Shown piece by piece: positions 59,508 through 64,000 of a stretch of 64,000 bases of DNA. Source of the stretch: Fidelibacterota bacterium (GTDB lineage Bacteria > Fidelibacterota > Marinisomatia > Marinisomatales > UBA1611); NCBI GenBank assembly GCA_016784605.1, contig JADHUI010000002.1, positions 1 through 64,000 on the forward strand, given 5' to 3'. Every line of letters begins with the position of its first letter. Position 1 is the first letter of the stretch. Both the position numbers and the translations under genes were made by a program. Under the pieces are notes generated by a model, which was not told the DNA's origin, searched no databases, and saw only the letters and a list, made by a program, of their open reading frames with translations.

Positions 59508-59543
59508 AAAAAAAGCCCCTGATTTATTAGGGGCTTTTTTTTT
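59508..59543. terminator. Bidirectional Rho-independent terminator
   Basis: AAAAAAAGCCCCTGATTTATTAGGGGCTTTTTTTTT between convergent genes. Confidence 0.88.
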
Positions 59544-62500
59544 ATTTCAAATAGATCATTTGATTTGATTTGGCTATACCGTTATAAAATAATTGGTAAT
59601 AATAAACACCGCTGGCTACTTGATTACCAAATGAATCAAAGCCATTCCACTTTTCTTTATAATCCCCAGAATACATTTTCTTATTTAGTAATTCAGCGAT
59701 TAATTCTCCTTTTAAATTATATATAATTAATCGCACATTTGATTCTTTTGGAATTGAAAAAGGAATAATGGTCGATCCATTAAAAGGGTTAGGGTAATTT
59801 TGTGAAAGATAAAAATCTTCAGGTATGGTTGATGCATCTTGCACAATTTCTAATTGTTCTTCCTTTTTAACGATTCTCAATTCATCAATATAAATCACTC
59901 CGGATGTAGAAGGATTATTATTCCCCCTCGTGAGTTGGATGCTATCTATTCTTAATATTCCCTCTAATATTTGATTCCCTAACCATGACCCCACTGGATC
60001 CGAATCCAGATCCCACTCGATGAGCCTCCAGCCAATCCAATCGATTGTTAACCATTCGCTTACTTCATGATATGAACCAGCCGTAGAGGGTAAATTGTCA
60101 TCCAAGCAGAATCTAAATTTATTCTGACCACCATCCCCATAAATATAGGCTTGAAGAATATAGGAGTTATCAAATTCAACATTTCTTGGTGACCCGCCAG
60201 ATAAATATGCACGAATTAAATGATTCGGCGCATCAAGATCCCAAACATATGATAATCTAGCTGAAGATGAAGGTGATGTTGTGGGGATGGTCACTTCATT
60301 ATTCGTATTAAAATTTGTCCCAGATAACACACCGACGGTTGATCCACTTTCTGTTGGTTGCCACCAATTGGATGTAGAACTAAAATGATCAATAATTATA
60401 TTTTCTGAATAATGAAAAGGCGAAACACCGATAGACGATGTAGATGGAGAGTAAGCATTTCCTAAAGCATCTGTTAAACTGCTCGTTAAGAAAAGGTTGT
60501 AATTCTCGATTGGCGTGAATTCACCATTTATAGGCAATATGGCAATGGTAGAATAATCATCAAATAATGCATGATTTAATTCAAAGTCAACTGGATTTCC
60601 GGATATAGTTTTTAGTGAAATGCCAGATTCAATGGTAGCGGGTTCAACCCATTCATCAAACACCATAGAAATAATATTTTTATAATCCCAATTTTCTGTT
60701 GAGCCTGAAACTAAAAAATTGCCATCAATAATGACGGGTCCAAAAATATCTTCATCCGCGACGGTAAAAGTAATATCTAAGGGAGATAATTCTAATGGTC
60801 GACCATTTATATCTTGAGCAAATTGAGAAATTGTCATTGTATATTCCATTCCAAAAGACAAGATTTCATTTAATTCAATTTCTAATATTTTATCATTGGG
60901 AGTCCAGGAAAATTCACCCATTTCAACTTGAGGTGACATAGAAATAGATTGGTGAACTGCAGCAGTATCCATTGATTTAGAAAATGTTAATTGGATTGTT
61001 AAGTCATTAGGAATATTATTATCATTATGAGAAGGGAATGATGAAATTAATTCAGGTGCAAAGGATGGAATTGGATCCGTAATAACTGAATTTGATTCTG
61101 GGGAAGGTTTCCAATACCGATTATACTGCTTTGCAAAATATGTATATTCGCCATTATAATTCTGAATTCCATCAAAAGAATCAGTAAATGAAAAAGGAGA
61201 ATGATCAAATCCAATATAAATAATAGGATCTGTATTTATTGACAATGTTGAATCTTCAGATCTGTAAATTGAAAACCACGACCCAACTTCATCTGTTGGA
61301 TTTACATTTATTTGATATTGTAATGAATCTATTTTCTCAATGACAAGGTTTGGAGGATTTGGTGTTGTACTTTGGGTATTTTCAGTTTCTTTAATGACTG
61401 ATTTCGAAGAGAAGAATGAATTTTTGGCTTCATCCCAATAATCTCTATAACTCCAAGACCCATAACTGAAAAATTGAAAGCCACTCGTCCAATTAACCCC
61501 GCGAATAGCATTAATAATGCTATTATGATTGGACCAAACATTATAATCATCCAAAATATATGAACCGGGTCCAACGGTAAATAAACGACCCTGATTAAGG
61601 CCAGGTTGAATGTATGAATGCCAGCAATCTGGACAGTCATTTTCTAACATTCCAGTAAAGCCTGAAGCATTTGTCCAATGATAATGCATTGGCGTTAATT
61701 GATCAACATAACCTTCATTAAACCATAAAGCACCATCTTGGTATACAGTCCCATATCCTTGCCAACCGGACCAATTATATTTACCTAATACAGCAGTCGA
61801 GAGTCTTACAAATGGTTTAACAGTCTGAATGGAGTCATGTAATGATTGTACAAATGTTGTTACACTTGAACGCCACCAATCTTCCCAGGATGAGAAACCA
61901 TTAGGAACACCACTTGAATAGGGATGACTAGCGTCATATAGATATCTGCCTGTTCTTTGATGAATTGCATTTAACTCTTCATCGGAAATTATTCCATCCA
62001 TTCTTTTTAATTCATCTTCTTGTGATGGTTGATTTTGATTATTGAGTCCATTTGAATGTTCATTCCACCTAACATAATCCAAGTGTAAACCATCTATGTC
62101 ATATCGATTAACAATATCCATAGCAACATTTATGGTATATTCTCGTACTGCAGGAAGTCCGGGAGATAACGCTCGGTAGCTAGTCATTGGATTTCCATTT
62201 TGATCTCTACAAATCCATTCCGGGTGTTCTGCAGATGGAGACCCAGGGTAGGTGCTTGAACATTGAAATGTATTAAACCACGCATGAAGCTCTAATCCAC
62301 GTTCATGAGCTTGCTCGATTGCGTATGCTAATGGATCATAACCTGGATTTGCATATCCTGAATAATATCCCCAAGGTTCAAATGGAGAATCATAATAGGC
62401 TGTTCCTCCTTGTCGAATTTGAAACAGTACAGCATTCATATTTGCAGAAACATGATCATCTAGAATGTTTCTAATACGAGATTTCCCTTCTTCCGGTGTA

Positions 62501-62625
62501 TCAGAAGAAGATATATGCTCCCAAGTAATAACCCATGTTGCTCGAAATTCTTCAGAAATTATTTGCCCAAATGTAAAGCTACAGAATGTTAAAAATATAA
62601 ATAGTCTTTTCATAAAATGATCCAA
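59542..62625 (-). CDS. Glycosyl hydrolase-like 10 (GHL10/DUF187) secreted enzyme with C-terminal sorting domain
   Basis: EEFRATWVITWEHI...MNAVLFQIRQGGTAYYDSPFEPWGYYSG...YDPLAYAIEQAHERGLELHAWFN; IDGLHLDYVRW; YPNPFNGSTIIPFSIP. Confidence 0.92.
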   Translation of the reverse strand: MDHFMKRLFIFLTFCSFTFGQIISEEFRATWVITWEHISSSDTPEEGKSRIRNILDDHVSANMNAVLFQIRQGGTAYYDSPFEPWGYYSGYANPGYDPLAYAIEQAHERGLELHAWFNTFQCSSTYPGSPSAEHPEWICRDQNGNPMTSYRALSPGLPAVREYTINVAMDIVNRYDIDGLHLDYVRWNEHSNGLNNQNQPSQEDELKRMDGIISDEELNAIHQRTGRYLYDASHPYSSGVPNGFSSWEDWWRSSVTTFVQSLHDSIQTVKPFVRLSTAVLGKYNWSGWQGYGTVYQDGALWFNEGYVDQLTPMHYHWTNASGFTGMLENDCPDCWHSYIQPGLNQGRLFTVGPGSYILDDYNVWSNHNSIINAIRGVNWTSGFQFFSYGSWSYRDYWDEAKNSFFSSKSVIKETENTQSTTPNPPNLVIEKIDSLQYQINVNPTDEVGSWFSIYRSEDSTLSINTDPIIYIGFDHSPFSFTDSFDGIQNYNGEYTYFAKQYNRYWKPSPESNSVITDPIPSFAPELISSFPSHNDNNIPNDLTIQLTFSKSMDTAAVHQSISMSPQVEMGEFSWTPNDKILEIELNEILSFGMEYTMTISQFAQDINGRPLELSPLDITFTVADEDIFGPVIIDGNFLVSGSTENWDYKNIISMVFDEWVEPATIESGISLKTISGNPVDFELNHALFDDYSTIAILPINGEFTPIENYNLFLTSSLTDALGNAYSPSTSSIGVSPFHYSENIIIDHFSSTSNWWQPTESGSTVGVLSGTNFNTNNEVTIPTTSPSSSARLSYVWDLDAPNHLIRAYLSGGSPRNVEFDNSYILQAYIYGDGGQNKFRFCLDDNLPSTAGSYHEVSEWLTIDWIGWRLIEWDLDSDPVGSWLGNQILEGILRIDSIQLTRGNNNPSTSGVIYIDELRIVKKEEQLEIVQDASTIPEDFYLSQNYPNPFNGSTIIPFSIPKESNVRLIIYNLKGELIAELLNKKMYSGDYKEKWNGFDSFGNQVASGVYYYQLFYNGIAKSNQMIYLK

Positions 62626-62707
62626 TCGATGTTTGAGAGATAATTCAATTTTACAGCTATAATATTATTGGTTCAACTTTAGTAATTTATATGATGGAAA
62701 ACATATC

Positions 62708-63511
62708 ATGAAAAAGAATAGAATTTTATTGACAGCAGTTTTCATTATTTTGTCCCTCAATGTTATTTATTGTGCATCTTCTGACACAATTTTTGTATAT
62801 AGCCCATCCATGGAAAAGGACATTCCTACAATCGTTATTATACCCGAAAAATATGAATCAACCCCATCTAAATTAAATGCTGTTTTTCTGCTTCATGGTT
62901 ATGGTGGCGATTACTTGAATTGGTCTAATCATACAGATCTAGAAGAAAGAGCAGATCGTTTCTCTATGATACTCATTTGTCCGGATGGAAGCCCGAATAG
63001 TTGGTATATGGATAGTCCGATTGATTCATCCAGCCAATATGAAACATTCATGATTCAAACTTTAATTCCAAGGCTAAAAGAGAAATATCGTATAAATCAA
63101 ATAGGAATTACAGGATTAAGCATGGGTGGACATGGGTCACTTTATTTAGCCATGAGACATCCAGAAGTATTTACCGCTGTCTCTAGTATGAGTGGTGGGG
63201 TAGATTTAACGTATTCAACAGTGAAGTGGGAAATTGCATCCAAAATTGGTTCATTTGAATTATACCCTGAACGATGGGAAAATCATTCAATTGTATATAT
63301 GGTGGACTTAATTCAAGCTGGATTTATGCCTATTTTGATTGATTGCGGTTATGAAGATTTCTTTATTGATATAAATAGAGCATTGCATAATCGATTAATA
63401 GAGCGAAATATTCCGCACACATACATTGAAAAACCCGGTGGTCATAGTTGGGTTTATTGGGTGACTGCTTTAGACGAACATTTGTTGTTTTTTCAAAATC
63501 GTTTCGAGTAA
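62708..63511 (+). CDS. Secreted esterase (esterase D/FrsA-like alpha/beta hydrolase)
   Basis: VFLLHGYGGDYLNWSNHTDLEERADRF; GITGLSMGGHGSLYLAMRHPEVFTAVSSMSG; GGHSWVYW. Confidence 0.92.
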   Translation: MKKNRILLTAVFIILSLNVIYCASSDTIFVYSPSMEKDIPTIVIIPEKYESTPSKLNAVFLLHGYGGDYLNWSNHTDLEERADRFSMILICPDGSPNSWYMDSPIDSSSQYETFMIQTLIPRLKEKYRINQIGITGLSMGGHGSLYLAMRHPEVFTAVSSMSGGVDLTYSTVKWEIASKIGSFELYPERWENHSIVYMVDLIQAGFMPILIDCGYEDFFIDINRALHNRLIERNIPHTYIEKPGGHSWVYWVTALDEHLLFFQNRFE

Positions 63512-63548
63512 TATTTATGTTATATCTTTAACTTTAGTGCTTACAAAA

Positions 63549-64000
63549 ATGAGAAATATATCATTCATGAATAAACCAATTATTTTATCTTTTTTACTCT
63601 CCATAGGACTTATGTTGAATGGGTGCGGTGGAACAATTCCACAACAACCGATTTCTTCTGATTTGGCTTGGGCAGAAGAAACATTATCCATGCTTTCTTT
63701 ACGAGAAAAAATTGCCCAAATGATGATTTATCATATGAATATGCGGTTCAAAGATGTTTCAGAATCAAAGTGGGACGAAATTCAATCACTCATAAAATCG
63801 GATGGTATAGGTGGCATTCATTTATGGTACGGCGATGGAAGTAGCTCTGCGGTAATAATGAATGAAATGCAACAGCAATCCAAAGTACCCATTATTTTTG
63901 ATGCAGATATAGAATATGGGCTTAATCAAAGATTTTCATCTGGAACAGACTTTCCACCTTTAATGGCCATTGCTGCCACCGGGAATCCTGAAAATGCGTA
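63549..64000 (+). CDS. Glycoside hydrolase family 3 lipoprotein, NagZ-like, truncated by window end
   Basis: Hand translation MRNISFMNKPIILSFLLSIGLMLNGCGG...LSLREKIAQMMIYHMN...GGIHLWYGDGSSS...VPIIFDADIEYGLNQRFSSGTDFPPLMAIAATGNPENA. Confidence 0.85.
   Translation, partial: MRNISFMNKPIILSFLLSIGLMLNGCGGTIPQQPISSDLAWAEETLSMLSLREKIAQMMIYHMNMRFKDVSESKWDEIQSLIKSDGIGGIHLWYGDGSSSAVIMNEMQQQSKVPIIFDADIEYGLNQRFSSGTDFPPLMAIAATGNPENA

Noticed and set aside
1-64000. CRISPR arrays, tRNA or rRNA genes
   Set aside because: No regularly spaced direct repeats, cloverleaf-like or rRNA-like sequence recognised on reading; a tRNAscan/CRISPR finder run would be decisive.

Overview
This 64 kb AT-rich bacterial window is densely coding on both strands. 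C-terminal 'YPNPFNP...' sorting domains, a PorV-like protein and a TonB receptor without SusD suggest a Bacteroidota-related lineage, possibly Neomarinimicrobiota; this is inference. Main blocks: (1) 1-2.1 kb: the edge of a probable IS3-family element truncating an OmpR-type response regulator beside an intact histidine kinase. (2) 2.1-14.8 kb: respiratory genes, including a CusF-like/SCO fusion, an unusual bc complex (octaheme c, split cytochrome b, Rieske, HEAT protein, three tiny membrane proteins) and heme A/SCO/CtaB genes. (3) 15-23.8 kb: a T9SS-type nuclease, a 1526-aa acyl-CoA-synthetase/GNAT fusion and a GAF/HD-GYP protein. (4) 25.6-28.4 kb: ECF sigma/anti-sigma followed by small thiol/metal proteins, including an unannotated mini-ORF with an in-frame TGA. 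(5) 30-36.7 kb: LivHMJGF plus an acyl-CoA ligase. (6) 36.7-41.4 kb: AAC(6')-like GNAT, adenosine deaminase, SDR, DUF779/ALDH. (7) 41.4-64 kb: a catabolic locus with ROK regulator, SSS transporter, sugar kinase, SpoIID, HGSNAT-like protein, TonB receptor, GHL10, esterase and NagZ-like GH3. The best candidate for an undescribed system is block 7, read as a denuded-peptidoglycan/amino-sugar utilisation locus with palindromic candidate operators. No tRNA, rRNA or CRISPR array was recognised.
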